DNA from: Anagrus nilaparvatae
Taxonomy: Eukaryota; Arthropoda; Insecta; Hymenoptera; Mymaridae
NCBI GenBank assembly: GCA_022575985.1
Contig: JAKSXM010000237.1
Span: 2,250,501-2,314,500, forward strand
Length of the DNA: 64,000 nt
Reading direction: 5' to 3'
Shown: positions 23,991-34,671 of the stretch, piece after piece
Position numbering within the stretch: position 1 is the first letter of the stretch
Layout: each line of letters begins with the position of its first letter
The notes under the pieces: model-generated
The model's input: the letters and a program-made list of their open reading frames with translations, nothing else
The model's database searches: none
Told to the model about the DNA's origin: nothing
Position numbers and translations under genes: made by a program

Positions 23991-24415
23991 AGATCAGAGG
24001 CCTTGCTGGTACTACTGGCAGCGAAGTGAGGCAGGTGGTAAAGTAGGCAACCAAGCTGCAGAACGATGACGACATAAAAGTCTCCATCTTCAAGGCTAAG
24101 GGCACTAAGGCGGATATGGCGGTCGTAGAGCTGCCAGAGGCCGCCGCACTAAAATTGAGGCCAGCTAAATAATGGCTGTTCTAATTGGCAAGTGCGCTAA
24201 AGACCCGATGTTATACGGTGCTTCAAGTGTCTTGGTTTCGGCCACAACCAGTGGTCATGTAAGGGCAAGGACCGAAAGTCAGCGTGTTCTAAATGTGGCT
24301 GTCAAGGTCACAAGTCAGAAAAGAGTCCTGTGGAAAAAACAGAATGCTTCCTCTGCAGGGAAAGAACTGACAAGCCCAAGACCGACTACCTTCTAGGATG
24401 CGGAGCATGTTAGTG
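23990..24415 (+). pseudogene. R1-like LINE ORF1 remnant (zinc knuckles)
   Basis: Plus-strand relic of a nucleic-acid-binding ORF1. Pieces include EIRGLAGTTGSEVRQVVK (about 23990), a helical block DMAVVELPEAAALKLRPA (24115-24170), then CFKCLGFGHNQWSC and CSKCGCQGHKSEKS with a third CFLC (24215-24360), three cysteine clusters typical of R1/TRAS ORF1. Frames shift between the blocks and stops interrupt. It precedes the ORF2 relic in the expected order. Confidence 0.75.
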
Positions 24416-24429
24416 TTATCGGGAGGCAC

Positions 24430-26290
24430 TTACGGCAAGGAAGATAAAGTGTCGTCGGTAATATTTGGAGTCCTGCAAGGGAATATGAATAATACCATTC
24501 TTTCCGATCTTTTGCTCGATCAGCTCGTGGGCGAGATAGACTCTAGTGTCATCTAGCTATCCGAGCCATTCCGCAATGAGAACCGGCAATTCTGGTTCAC
24601 CGATGACATAGGCCGGTGCGCTATATGGCTACGAGGTCGATCTCAGAAGTCCATGTCCCGACAAGGAAAAGGCAACTGCCACCTCTGGGTAAAATGCGGT
24701 GATACAACATTCATTAGTTGTTATTTGTCACTGAATGAAACTATTAGGATGTTCAGCGCAAAGTTGGCCTCATTGGAGGAAACGATAAGGGAAGTCTCTG
24801 GCAATATCATATTTGCCGGGGACTTAAATGCTACAGCCGTGGTATGCGGAATGTTAACCACGAACCGTAGGGTAACATTGATCTTAGAGATGGTCGCTAG
24901 AACTGGTGTTCATGAACTCTGGGAACAATCCAACCTACGTAAGGCCAGGCTTTGGTGAATCAATTTCTGACATCACTTTTGCTTCGGCTGGGTTGTCAGG
25001 AAGAGTGGATGGTTGGATTGTGATGGATGGAGCCAATGGCAGCGACCATAATTACATCACCTTCCAAGTGCGTGATAGAGTCGTTAATCGGCCCCCGTAC
25101 AAAAAGCTCCCACTAGGCTGGAATGTGTCAAAGATGGACGAGGACATATTTGTGGAATATCTTCGTGAAGAGTCTTCGTCTATCCCGGCCTGGCATGGAG
25201 GACCGACCACCCCGGGAGAGGCAGAGACTCTTGTCAAAAGGGTAACCGCTCTTCTGAGGGGAGCTTGCGATGCCTTTATGCCGCGTAAACGGCCCTGGAA
25301 AAGTAAAAGGAGCATGTACTGGTGGAATGAGGAAATTACGGAGCTTAGGCGGGTCTTTCACGGGGCACGCAGAAGACGGTAGAGAGTGCATGGCCGCCCA
25401 GAGCTGGCTACGCGCTCTAAAGAGTATAAGAAAGGCAAGCATAGGCTGGCGAAAGCCATCCACCTCAGCAAGGCGCGCTGCCTTCGGTCGCTAAGAGATG
25501 ATATCAACAGCGACCCGTGGGGCCTGGGATATAAGGTTGTCATGGGCAAACTTAAGTCTAGGTGTGACAACACGATGGATGAAGCAGCGACCAAAAGAAT
25601 AGTGGACGCTCCCTTTCCGGATCATCCAAACCAACAACACCCGGCTTTGGATGTCTCGACGGAGCAAGTTCACGGAATCAGAATGGCAGTCCCAGAAATT
25701 GAGATCGTCCTTCTGACCCAGAGAAGGGTTGATACCATATTTGGCGTCAGCTTTGACGACGAAGGTAATCCCCTTATGATTCAGACCAAATCATCAGTCA
25801 AATACTTGGGAGTCTTCTTGGATAACAAGTTGACCTACAATAGACAATTCCAGCAGGCCTGTAAAAAGGCTGGCCGGGTGACAAAGTCTCTCTCGTGGCT
25901 GATGACGAAAATAGGCGGTCCCAGATCAGGGAAGAGGAGGCTGTTGATGACAACAGTCAACTCCATCTTGCTCTTTGGTGCAGAGGTGTAGGCGGATAAT
26001 GTCCGCATAAAAAAGTACTACAAGAAGCTAAAAGCAGTACAGAGGCAGGGGGAACTTCGAATCGCTTGCTCGCACAAAACTGTATCAGAGCCAGCGATCC
26101 AGGTAGTGGCTCGGCTAATTCCCATCGATCTGCTTGCCTTGGAAAGGCGGGCGATCTATAACCGTGAGGAAGAAAAGCAAGACGTAGCTTTCGTTCGCTT
26201 TCGCTCCCGCACAATGGTATGTTTGAACAGTATAACGCATCAAAAATTAACACATGAAGCAGATTTGGATACATACCCACAACATCTAGA
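24430..26290 (+). pseudogene. R1-like LINE ORF2 remnant with RT core deleted
   Basis: Endonuclease parts lie at 24475-25090 (GVLQGNMNNTILSDLLLDQL, NIIFAGDLNA, GFGESISDITFASAGL, GSDHNYITFQV). A linker region with MYWWNEEI follows. At about 25680 the frame jumps from the region before RT straight to EIEIVLLTQRRVD, which lies after the YADD box in related copies, so the RT fingers and palm are missing. The thumb (VKYLGVFLDNKLT) and part of the C-terminal region follow, ending at a TTA microsatellite. A TAG follows FGAEV (25989). Endonuclease has internal stops. Compared with the copy at 31681, about 300 residues are absent. Confidence 0.85.
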
Positions 26291-26295
26291 GTAAC

Positions 26296-26298
26296 AAA

Positions 26299-26329
<31 letters not shown>

Positions 26330-26340
26330 TATTATTATGA
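26296..26340. repeat. (ATT)n microsatellite
   Basis: About 14 ATT/TTA units with one interruption, directly after the R1-like remnant. Confidence 0.9.
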
Positions 26341-26589
26341 AACTTTATTTGCCAACTACAAAATCGTAATTTTCCGGAATGGTTTTTTAATATTTCTATA
26401 ATTTCTTAACTATTTTTTACCGACGAATTTGGAATTTTAATTTACTTTTATAATAATTTTGACAAGGCTATATCGAAATTATAAAATACACTGTTAGTAC
26501 GTATAATTATAATTGTAACAGAAAAACTTAATTTTTAATTAAAATATAAATTCTGTCAAGAATTTATTTTTGTAAATTTAAAATTATGT

Positions 26590-27640
26590 TTTAAAAAGCC
26601 TAATCTTAATCAAAAACTCCCAGTTCAAAACATTTCTTTAAAAAATTTTCTTCTAATTATATAATCATCTTCAAAGGATTTTTATCTATCTGTTCATAAA
26701 TCTGTTTATTACTCAATTCATTTTTTACTTTGTTATTGTATTTTACATTTCCTAAAATTACTGTAACCTGACCCTTATCTGCTTTTGTAACTAGAATATC
26801 TTTATTTTCTGCTAAAAATTTTTTTGTCATTTTTATTTTCTTTTTAAAAATTTTATCTATAAATATTTGGAGTTTAATATGTATATATTTATAAACTTCG
26901 CCTTTGATTAACCTACTTCATTTATTAGCCGTTTAGTTATTATTATTATTTATTATATCTTTATTTCTCATCACAAAAATTTATAAATTTTAAACATACT
27001 TAGAATACAAAATAAAAAATTTTTTTAAAATACAGTACACTGACAAAGGTACGGGAAAGCAGATATCCCAATCGAGAAAGAATCTCCCCCTAAATTAGTA
27101 TAAAATCTTTCTTATGTTTTTGGAGCGCTGCTATCTCAAAATAAGAAAAATACCTCCCAAAATACCTTCCACCGATAAAGAAGATTGCAGTTTCTATTAT
27201 TTAAAAATTTTGGAAAGATTCTTTCCCAAAATAAGAAATATTCCATCCTAAAAGCTTGAGAAATTTGTTGCCTTAACTGAGGAAATGAAGCGTTCCTCTA
27301 CTACTGTCAGTGTAAATATAGTAAATATGATTGTTAAAAATTAAATAAATTCAGAGTCAAAAGTGAAAATAAGTCGTTAATAATTTATCGTTAAAAATAC
27401 TATAAAAATTAAATTTATCACATAAGAAAATTTCTATGACCTCTTTAGGGATTAGATTGTCATTAAGATTTTTTAACAAACCTTTCCTGTCTGAATTACT
27501 GTTATTTTGCTGAATATTAAAATTATCTTTTTCAGAATAATATTCTTTATATAATTTTTCAAATTTTTTGTCATGTATAACGGTATGTTTTAATTTTTTT
27601 TCACTATTATAAGCGTTGATCATATTTAAAACATTTTTTG
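26590..27640 (-). pseudogene. Penelope-like element fragment (region before RT)
   Basis: The minus strand carries KGLLKNLNDNLIPKEVIEIF then CDKFNFYSIF (27420-27490), and after a MITE, NKDILVTKADKGQVTVILG and LSNKQIYEQIDKNPLK (26680-26820). The same blocks in the same order occur in the longer Penelope-like copy at 42500-42900 (ILVTKADKGNSTVII). No RT palm or GIY-YIG is present, so it is a dead fragment. Confidence 0.75.
27037..27313. mobile_element. ~280-bp MITE in the Penelope-like fragment
   Basis: Ends ACACTGACA and TGTCAGTGT are exact inverted copies, and the inside carries several AAAATAAGAAA phrases. It separates two adjacent pieces of the element's protein. Short arms lower certainty. 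Confidence 0.55.
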
Positions 27641-28239
27641 TAATATTGTTTCAACAGTTCTTGGACATTTTAATTTTTTGGCACTAAAAACTGTGTTTTA
27701 GGCTAAAACACTTAACTAGTAGGTACATTAGAGTTGACCAAAAATTAGAGTTTTAGGGAAAACTTTGCTCTTCGGGTTTTTTCGTAAATTTTTGGTCATA
27801 AAAGTCCCCAGCTCCAAGAATTATGTTTTTGTTTTTCAAAAACGCGTGCCTGTAACCACCTTAATTTTCCCATTTAAATATCATGGGAATTTTGACTTTT
27901 CAGCTATCTAATTTTTTACAAAGTTTGCAGAATGTTTTGAAAAGCTACTAATCGATGGAAAGTACTATTTAAATGTACAAAATACGGTAGGGTACCTCAA
28001 GTAGCAAAAAAATATTTTTAAAGCGATTTTACCGGTAATAAACGTATAAAAAGTCCTCATTAAAATAACATGGCTTGATATAATTTAAATGGAGCATTTT
28101 AATTAATTAACTTAATTCAAATTTTGTGCCGAACAAAGTACACCTAAGCTGGAAAGGTAAATTCTTTGATTAAGTATTCTTGATTGACCCTAAAGAATTA
28201 AAGATCCACAAAAGTGGTCATCACGATTTAAACTGATTT
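27641..28239. other. Non-coding stretch
   Basis: No gene recognised. AT-rich with poor frames. Confidence 0.5.
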
Positions 28240-29380
28240 TTCATAAATATTAGGTTATAAATTATCGAATACAAATAACAAGGCAGTATGCTGTTAAATT
28301 GTCGCTAGTTACATTTTCATGAAATTGGCACTCTAGTCGAAGGTCGATGGTCCCTTCTTTTAAAACAGGTTCGACAAATGTGCAATTGAATACAAACATA
28401 GGTTGATTTTTTTACAAAATTATCGATTGAGATGGCTGTTTCTTCGTTTCTACCTAGATAAAATTTGTAAAAAGCAGAGAAAGCTTTGTATGCATCGTCG
28501 TATTTGCTGTTTGTGAAGTCGTATTATTGTTGTACATACGGTAGAGATTGCGAGTTTAAATTCAATTGGATGTTTTTAATTTTTACAGTATCGAAATGCG
28601 TAGTATCTTTCTTTAAGTCATCCCCTCTGTTGCCGGAAAATGCAATAATGACAAAAATTAGTCAATTGCTCAAAGTCAGAGACTGGACTTGAAAAAAGAA
28701 TTTAGATGATTTTGGACCTTTGAGTTAACGAAAAGTTTGTAAGCTCTAAAATTCATTTCCAGCTTTTGCCCTTGTACGAGCATTTTTAAAAAAGTTAGCC
28801 GTTGAAACGGGGCCACTTCAATGTGGGGAACGCTGAGATAGACGTTTTTGTGAACAATTGAGACTCTTTTATTGGCAGTTCCACAGAAGAAGCAATTGTT
28901 GACGGTTTTAGATCTTTTCAGAACCAGTTCCGGTTTAACAAAAGCCACAATTTTAGTACAGTCGCGACAAAATCCATTATTTTTTTTGACAAAAAGCATT
29001 ATTTTTCAAAATCTTATCGGAGGGGGACCAACCTATACGCATGACTGCCTTTGTCTCATTCGTACCTTAAATTTTCGACTATTCCTGGATCGCTGAAATT
29101 GTCAATAACTCTCCGTACAGATTCTAGACGGCATTCTTCAAAGAGATAAAACGAAAAATTTTTGGCAGCTTTTACATCCACGTCTGTTTAAGTATTTAAA
29201 ACATCATATGTAAATGTATGCTTCACTCAGATACAAAAACAGATTCGAGCATTGTATGGGAATTCTAATTTCGTCGGTTTTATTGATTTCGTTGGGCGAG
29301 TTTGCATTGTAGTAATGAAACATATAGCCGACGATGGATTTATCCTCGATATGCCCTTCTAGCAAGTTTAAGAAAGCCAT
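28240..29380 (-). pseudogene. Double-jelly-roll capsid-like gene, decayed (Polinton/adintovirus-type relic)
   Basis: Minus-strand relic of about 380 codons starting at an ATG near 29380. In order: YYNANSPNEINKTDEIRIPI (about 29320-29260), FYLFEECRLESVRRVIDNFS (about 29150-29080), GFCRDCTKIVAF, YLSVPHIEVAPFQRLTFLKM and NFRAYKLF (28970-28740), FDTVKIKNIQLNLNSQSLPY (28595-28535), YDDAYKAFSAFYKFYLGR (28520-28455), and GTIDLRLECQF (28360-28325). This pattern matches a family of double-jelly-roll proteins found in insect genomes and related to the shell proteins of Polinton-type elements. At least three stops and frameshifts break it. A virion shell role is inferred from the family. The assignment rests on block order, not on a search. 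Confidence 0.6.
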
Positions 29381-30400
29381 TTTCTCTAACCTTATATCCG
29401 TGACATTTCAAAAATTTGACGTTTTTTGCACTCAGTCGCGAGTTTTTCAGTGTTTTCTCTGCAACATTTACAAGACTAATGTCAGGTTCGAGCAGACAGC
29501 CAGTATTATATATTTTATGCATTATTTCATTTTTCGAAGATGCAAGCGTATATTGATATGTTCCTTGTGAAAGTCAAGGCCTTTCTGTTTTGATCACGCA
29601 GACATTAAATAATGCTACTGATTTTGTTTGTCGATACCAGTCAATAAGTCATATTTTGCGGATTGTCGTAGATTTAATACCCCGGGAGTTTCAAACCTTT
29701 ACTTGATCCTAGATTTAAGACCTGATATCATTGAGAAACGGGTTCGTAATGAGCGAGGCGTGAATATCCATGGTTTTGAAAGTCAAAATTTTGATAATGT
29801 CCTCGCATTCACATCTCTGGAAAGACTCAGCCTTCTGTTTCACACTGAATCCGAGAATTTTCCCAATGTTTTTGGGTTTGAAAAGTCGACGTGGTATCGA
29901 CAATAGATTTCGTATTTGAACGTGGTGTTGTGTCTCGAGAGAATTCTTAATTAACTTCCTCGTCCAATTCAATTTTATGTTCACCTATCAAAGAGCTTTT
30001 TAAATGCTCAAATTTTATCGGGGTAAAGAATTTCTCATGTAAATACCACGAAATTTTATATACTTAACAAACTCGATCAGTTTCCCAGCTGTTTGATAAT
30101 TTTGTCTACGTCTCCTTTTCTTTTTAAGATCTTTACCTCACTTGTGCGGTATTAAACGAAGCCCCTAGTCTTCCCTGACAATTTTTTCATGGCCAAGTCA
30201 TGTAGCAATTTTTCACTTACTATTTTCTTACTTTATTTCAAATCGTTTAAAGTTTTATAGAGCCCAGCTCCAATTCCAACCTTCTCTTTTAAGCCAATCC
30301 GCCAACCATAGTCGCGGCTGCACTTTCACCCACGCTTGCGTCTCTGGCAAAGAAGGAGACGTTTTTTCAAATTCGTCCTGGGCCTTGAAAATATGTATAT
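29381..30400 (-). other. Degraded coding-like region upstream of the capsid-like gene
   Basis: Minus-strand frames (29340-29522, 29715-29984 and broken frames to 30390) have more mixed composition than their surroundings and may be companion genes of the same element. Visible strings include DASVGESAAATMVGGLA and VGIGAGLYKTLNDLK (30260-30340), a glycine-rich hydrophobic stretch followed by a basic region. I cannot assign a function. Confidence 0.4.
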
Positions 30401-30552
30401 ATATATAATATTTATATATGCTTGTGAAATTTTTTATAACATACTACAGAAAGATTAAGACGGAACGTGTATTTTTCAATCATATAATCCGAGAAAATTA
30501 CTAAACAATAGTCTGCTTCATTACTGTGACTGACAACTCATGCATAAAATCG

Positions 30553-30697
30553 TGTTAGAGCCAAAAACTTTTTTAATTTTACCTTTATATTTTTCAAATA
30601 TTCGCGCATTAACTCTAACTACTTTGATAAGATAACTGTTTAATTTATCAGCCTCCTTTTTGTTAAAAACTCCTACCTTTATGTAAATTTCTCTAAT
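30553..30697 (+). mobile_element. LTR copy B, left part (split by LINE)
   Basis: Starts TGTTAGAGCC and follows the LTR at 53463-53630 through TCGCGC-TTAACT, TTTATC-x-x-CCT and CCTTTATGTAAATTT. It stops at the AAT-rich tail of the CR1/Jockey-like LINE and resumes at about 36956. Confidence 0.8.
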
Positions 30698-30759
30698 AAT
30701 AATAATAATCATAATAATTTATTTCCAATTAAAATAATATATACAATAATGTTAAATAT

Positions 30760-31185
30760 TATAGGCCTACAGTTATAACCTGTACATAGGAGGAATCAGT
30801 ATAAAATAAAAATAAAACTTAAAATTAATTATAATAATGAAACTAAAATTAGAAAAGGGTTAGAGCAACACATCTAAAAATTAGTTAACAATATGATAAA
30901 ATAGACTAGATTTTAGAATTGATTATTCAATTTTTGATATTATATTTGAGCTTTTTTTGTTGATATCTTGCATTTTTAGATTGGTAATTGATTATATAAT
31001 TTTATTGCTTGATAGCTGTATACTTTCTTACCAACCTCCAGCGTACATCTTGGTACTTCAATCAATTCACTTCTTGTTTTACTGTTACTTTTAATAAATT
31101 TATCTTTTAAAATTTGATAATCCTGTATTAGTGATTTTAGTAAGTAAGTTTGTTGGATATTAATAGGAATCTTTAAAGTTTTATT
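30760..31185 (-). pseudogene. CR1/Jockey-like ORF2, C-terminal end
   Basis: The frame reads NKTLKIPINIQQTYLLKSLI then TRSELIEVPRC and YSYQAIKLYNQLPI, the usual C-terminus of this LINE type, followed by stop codons. It joins in sense to the piece ending KEYKSNKT at 35046-35090. The codons AATAAAACTT occur on both sides because they are the duplicated target of the R1-like insertion. Confidence 0.85.
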
Positions 31186-31680
31186 TTTTTTTTTTTTTTT
31201 TGCGTAGGAAGTGGAGAAATGCATTACGCATACTGATCAGCATCCGAACTGAGAGTTATGTGGGACTCGACCTACCTTGCCTATACCCACAAAAACTCCA
31301 CTCCCTTCCTACCTTATGCGAGCCTATCCCGGGACCGTTTTCACATTACTTCAGGACAGGTTCAAGGCCATTTAGTTCTATTCATGAACTCCATATTTTG
31401 ACTTGCATCCACTGACTCGCCAGTCTGGTTAAGGACTCCGTCATTCCATCTGGTTGAAATTTCGTCTTTATGTACTGTCATCTTTAATAAAAATATATGT
31501 TAGCTAAAAATATACGTTATTTCTCATTATCATAAAAAAAAAGGTTAATAAATAAATAAATAAATAAATAAATATTATCCTACCATCTACTATTGCTTGC
31601 GGTATCAAGAGTAACTGCAGGGATGATAGTATGTTAGTACAACAGCTGCAGTCATCCGAAAACCGCAATACGTCTTAATA
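31186..31680 (-). other. 3' UTR and poly-A of R1-like LINE
   Basis: About 480 bp after the ORF2 stop. Contains an AAAT-type microsatellite (31545-31575), a GC-richer end with CCCGGGACCG and a terminal A run. A second copy of this segment alone sits at 10734-11239, so the 3' UTR is what the family's RT recognises (inference). Confidence 0.85.
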
Positions 31681-34671
31681 TTAGCCTATACCTTGGACTT
31701 CAGGTTTTTTGGTGCGGAGTATGTACTCCACATACTGGCCAATTTCTGACCATACTTCTTCATTTGGAAGCATCAGGGTAACCACATTCTCAGGTGTGAT
31801 TTGACCGATGTTAGCTTCTAATTGAAACTTTTTAGCAGCCCACCTATCGCATTTGAAGAATGTGTGTTCCGGCATGTCTTCTTTGCCAGGACAGTATATA
31901 CATTCAGCACTATTCATCTTTTGGATCCGAAAGAGGTAGGAGAAAAAAAGTCCATGTCCACATAGGAATTGGGTCAAAAAATAATTAATGTCCCCATGCC
32001 CTCTATTTATCCAAGGTGATATCTCTCCTATCAATCTCTTGGTCCATTTGCTCTCCGTGTAGTCGGTCCAGCGCTTCTGCCAATCGCTTAGGCTGATCTG
32101 GCGCGAAGTAGCCTTCGCGCGGTCAATACCTTCCCTCTCTTCGTTCAGATAGATATACTGTCTCTCAAGAGCCAGCAGATCTATCGGGGTTATCCCAGCA
32201 ATGACCATAGCTGCCTCCAACGACACTATTCGATAGGCACAGGAGATTCGCAGGGCTCCTTGCCTCTGCACGCTCGTAAGCTTAGACGCATAAGTGACCT
32301 TCTTTATGCAGTCGGCCCATACTTCTGCACCATACAGTAGTATGGAGTGGGTTACCGACATAAGAAGCCTACGCTTTCCAGTCTTAGGTCCGCACGTGTT
32401 TCTGCACGTGAGCCTGCTTAACGCAGTAGTGGACCTAGCAGCCTTCTCCGTACTTCTCCGAATCTGCGCCATGTAGGTCAGTTTCGTATCCAGCAGCACT
32501 CCTAAGTACTTTAAGTGTTCCTTCGTTTCTATTCTATCCTCCCCAATATATATTGGGATAATAGTCTCAATATGCTTGCGGGTGAATAGGACAATCTCAG
32601 TCTTCGCCGTTGCAAGCTTTAGGCCGTGGTCTTGCATCCAGTAATTGACCCCATGCATTGCCTGATTCAGTTTCTCCTCGGCGATTTTTTCATTTTTTGC
32701 CGTAATTACTAGGACCAGGTCGTCCACGTAGCCTACAGTAAAAGTATCAGCCGGCATCGGTAGCCTTAGTACCTGGTCGTACATGATGTTCCATAGATCC
32801 GGTCCAAGGACCGATCCTTGAACTGCACCTGCAGTTACTTTCCTCACTCTTGTTCCTTGTGCAGTTTCAAAGATTATTTCCCGATCACTCAGGTAGCTGC
32901 TGATTATTCTTCGCAGGTATTTTGGCACCTGGAAGTTCCTGAGTCCCTCCATGAAATCGCTCCATCTTGCTGAGTTAAAGGCATTTTTCACATCGAGGGT
33001 CACTAATAGCGTGATGTTTCTCGAATAGTGATTACCAGTCTGTGCGTTTTCGATGGCCCGAACAATACTGCTTATTGCATCGATTGTTGACTTCCCTCGG
33101 CGAAATCCGTATTGTCTAGGAGAGAGATCTCCCGCAGTTTCTACGGCCCTCAGTATCCTTGGCTGTAGCATCTTCTCGTAATTTTTGCCGGCTATATCCA
33201 GTAATCCTAGAGGGCGCCAAGAGTTTGGCAGTCTTGGGTCCCCTTTGCCCTTACTGATAAGGACCAGTCTTGCTCTTTTCCAGAGTTTACTGAAGATGCC
33301 CGCACGTGCAAAAGTATTGCACATATATAAGATGAGTTTTGGGTATTCGTGCGCAGCTATCTTCAGTATCTCGGTAGGTATCCCATCAGGACCTGGTGCC
33401 TTACCGTTCTTGAGAGAGTCCACCGCTGTGAAGAGTTCCTCCTCCGTAAATTCGGGGAGAGCCTCATCATCTTCACCTGAGTCATTTTCCTCCTCCCTCT
33501 CCGGGTGGGTAGGGAAAAGTCCGTCAACTATAAGCCTTACCTCGTCTTCGTTCATAACACCACTTGCGGATAGAGCACCGATTCTCTTGGTGACTATCTT
33601 GTACCCAAGACCCCATGGGTAATTATCAACCTCGTTACACAAAGCTATTTCGCATGCTCTTTTGCTTCTCCTAACAGCAAGTCTCAGCCTTTTCTTGACC
33701 TGCTTATGCTCTGCCATCAGCTCAGCAGCGTCTGTTTTGTTCCTTGCTCGTGTTACTCTCCTTCTTGTAGTTAAGCTTTCACTCCTTAGACGATCTATTT
33801 CAGCATTCCACCAGTAGGCTGGTGGTCTTCCATCACGGGTCCGTTTTTTTGGCATGGCTTTGTTACATGCTATTTCCAGCAGCGTCATGATTCCCTTAAC
33901 TATATCCTCTGCATCGTCAATATTTCCTGGTCTAATTGCTTTTCCCAGGATAGCAGTCTCTCCTCTTCTAAGCGTGTTCACCAAAATTTCGCGGTTTAAC
34001 CGCTTGATAATCCATCTGCAGCATTTCTGTGCTTCGTCTCTTCGTGTCAGCCGCCACTCATCATGCACCTCAAAAGAAATATATTGGTGGTCGCTCGCTG
34101 AGAAGTCCTCTAGGACTTGCCAATCAGTAATCCTGGCAGCCAAATTTTCTGTTGCAAACGATATATCTGGGATGGTCTGTCCGTAGCCTGGCCTTCTGAA
34201 AGTAGTAGTGTTACCTACATTTAGCACAGCCAAGTTGAGCCTGGCAGACAGGTCAAGTATGTCCTCTCCTCTTGCATCCGTTTCTGACATACCCCACTCT
34301 GGAGCTCTCGCGTTGAGATCGCCTGCCATTACAATTTCACCAGTCATATCCCTTATGGCATCTTCCAAACGATTCATTTTACTCAGAGTGTCCTGCCTAA
34401 GCTCATTTGGCGTTAAGTACACGCTTATGTAGGTAACACCATTTGTTTTAATCCAGACAAAGCCTCTGCCAGCGCCTTTTTCCTGTACTAGAACCTTTCT
34501 TGGATTCACTACCCAGATTGCCGCAGTACCCAACTCATCCGTAAACCAGTTCAGAGAGCCTGGTCGGACCCCTTGCTCACTTATGATGAGGAGGTCTGCT
34601 GAATTTTCTCTAGCAAGTTGATATATAATGTCTCTTGCTAGGGGGCTTCGCCGCACATTACCTTGAAGCAC
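31681..34671 (-). CDS. R1-like LINE ORF2: endonuclease and reverse transcriptase
   Basis: Uninterrupted 996 codons. N-terminal APE-type endonuclease (residues ~1-210): LQGNVRRSPLARDII, EIVMAGDLNARAPEWG, TIPDISFATENL, SASDHQYISFEV. Reverse transcriptase (about 400-700): KAPGPDGIPTEILK, SWRPLGLLDIAGK, QYGFRRGKSTIDAI, LDVKNAFNSARW, GAVQGSVLGPDLWN and the catalytic YVDD in TVGYVDDLVLV (about 32725). The C-terminus holds CIYCPGKEDMPEHTFFKC, the cysteine motif of this group. The frame has no ATG at its left end: the call starts at a GTG, and the frame is open ~20 codons further with no ATG, overlapping the end of ORF1. Translation may depend on ORF1. It nicks target DNA and copies its own RNA there. 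Confidence 0.93.
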   Translation of the reverse strand: MLQGNVRRSPLARDIIYQLARENSADLLIISEQGVRPGSLNWFTDELGTAAIWVVNPRKVLVQEKGAGRGFVWIKTNGVTYISVYLTPNELRQDTLSKMNRLEDAIRDMTGEIVMAGDLNARAPEWGMSETDARGEDILDLSARLNLAVLNVGNTTTFRRPGYGQTIPDISFATENLAARITDWQVLEDFSASDHQYISFEVHDEWRLTRRDEAQKCCRWIIKRLNREILVNTLRRGETAILGKAIRPGNIDDAEDIVKGIMTLLEIACNKAMPKKRTRDGRPPAYWWNAEIDRLRSESLTTRRRVTRARNKTDAAELMAEHKQVKKRLRLAVRRSKRACEIALCNEVDNYPWGLGYKIVTKRIGALSASGVMNEDEVRLIVDGLFPTHPEREEENDSGEDDEALPEFTEEELFTAVDSLKNGKAPGPDGIPTEILKIAAHEYPKLILYMCNTFARAGIFSKLWKRARLVLISKGKGDPRLPNSWRPLGLLDIAGKNYEKMLQPRILRAVETAGDLSPRQYGFRRGKSTIDAISSIVRAIENAQTGNHYSRNITLLVTLDVKNAFNSARWSDFMEGLRNFQVPKYLRRIISSYLSDREIIFETAQGTRVRKVTAGAVQGSVLGPDLWNIMYDQVLRLPMPADTFTVGYVDDLVLVITAKNEKIAEEKLNQAMHGVNYWMQDHGLKLATAKTEIVLFTRKHIETIIPIYIGEDRIETKEHLKYLGVLLDTKLTYMAQIRRSTEKAARSTTALSRLTCRNTCGPKTGKRRLLMSVTHSILLYGAEVWADCIKKVTYASKLTSVQRQGALRISCAYRIVSLEAAMVIAGITPIDLLALERQYIYLNEEREGIDRAKATSRQISLSDWQKRWTDYTESKWTKRLIGEISPWINRGHGDINYFLTQFLCGHGLFFSYLFRIQKMNSAECIYCPGKEDMPEHTFFKCDRWAAKKFQLEANIGQITPENVVTLMLPNEEVWSEIGQYVEYILRTKKPEVQGIG

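Noticed and set aside
24172..24396. 74-codon plus-strand frame as a separate small gene
   Set aside because: It is a wrong frame over the ORF1 zinc-knuckle remnant, which reads clearly in another frame.
30040..30080. String FRGIYMRNSLP on the minus strand as the start of an adenain-type protease of the capsid-like relic
   Set aside because: The following sequence shows none of the expected catalytic His or Cys boxes in any frame, so the resemblance is too short to call.
33185..34432. Long plus-strand frames (up to 145 codons) opposite the R1-like ORF2
   Set aside because: They are shadows of the intact 996-codon frame on the other strand.
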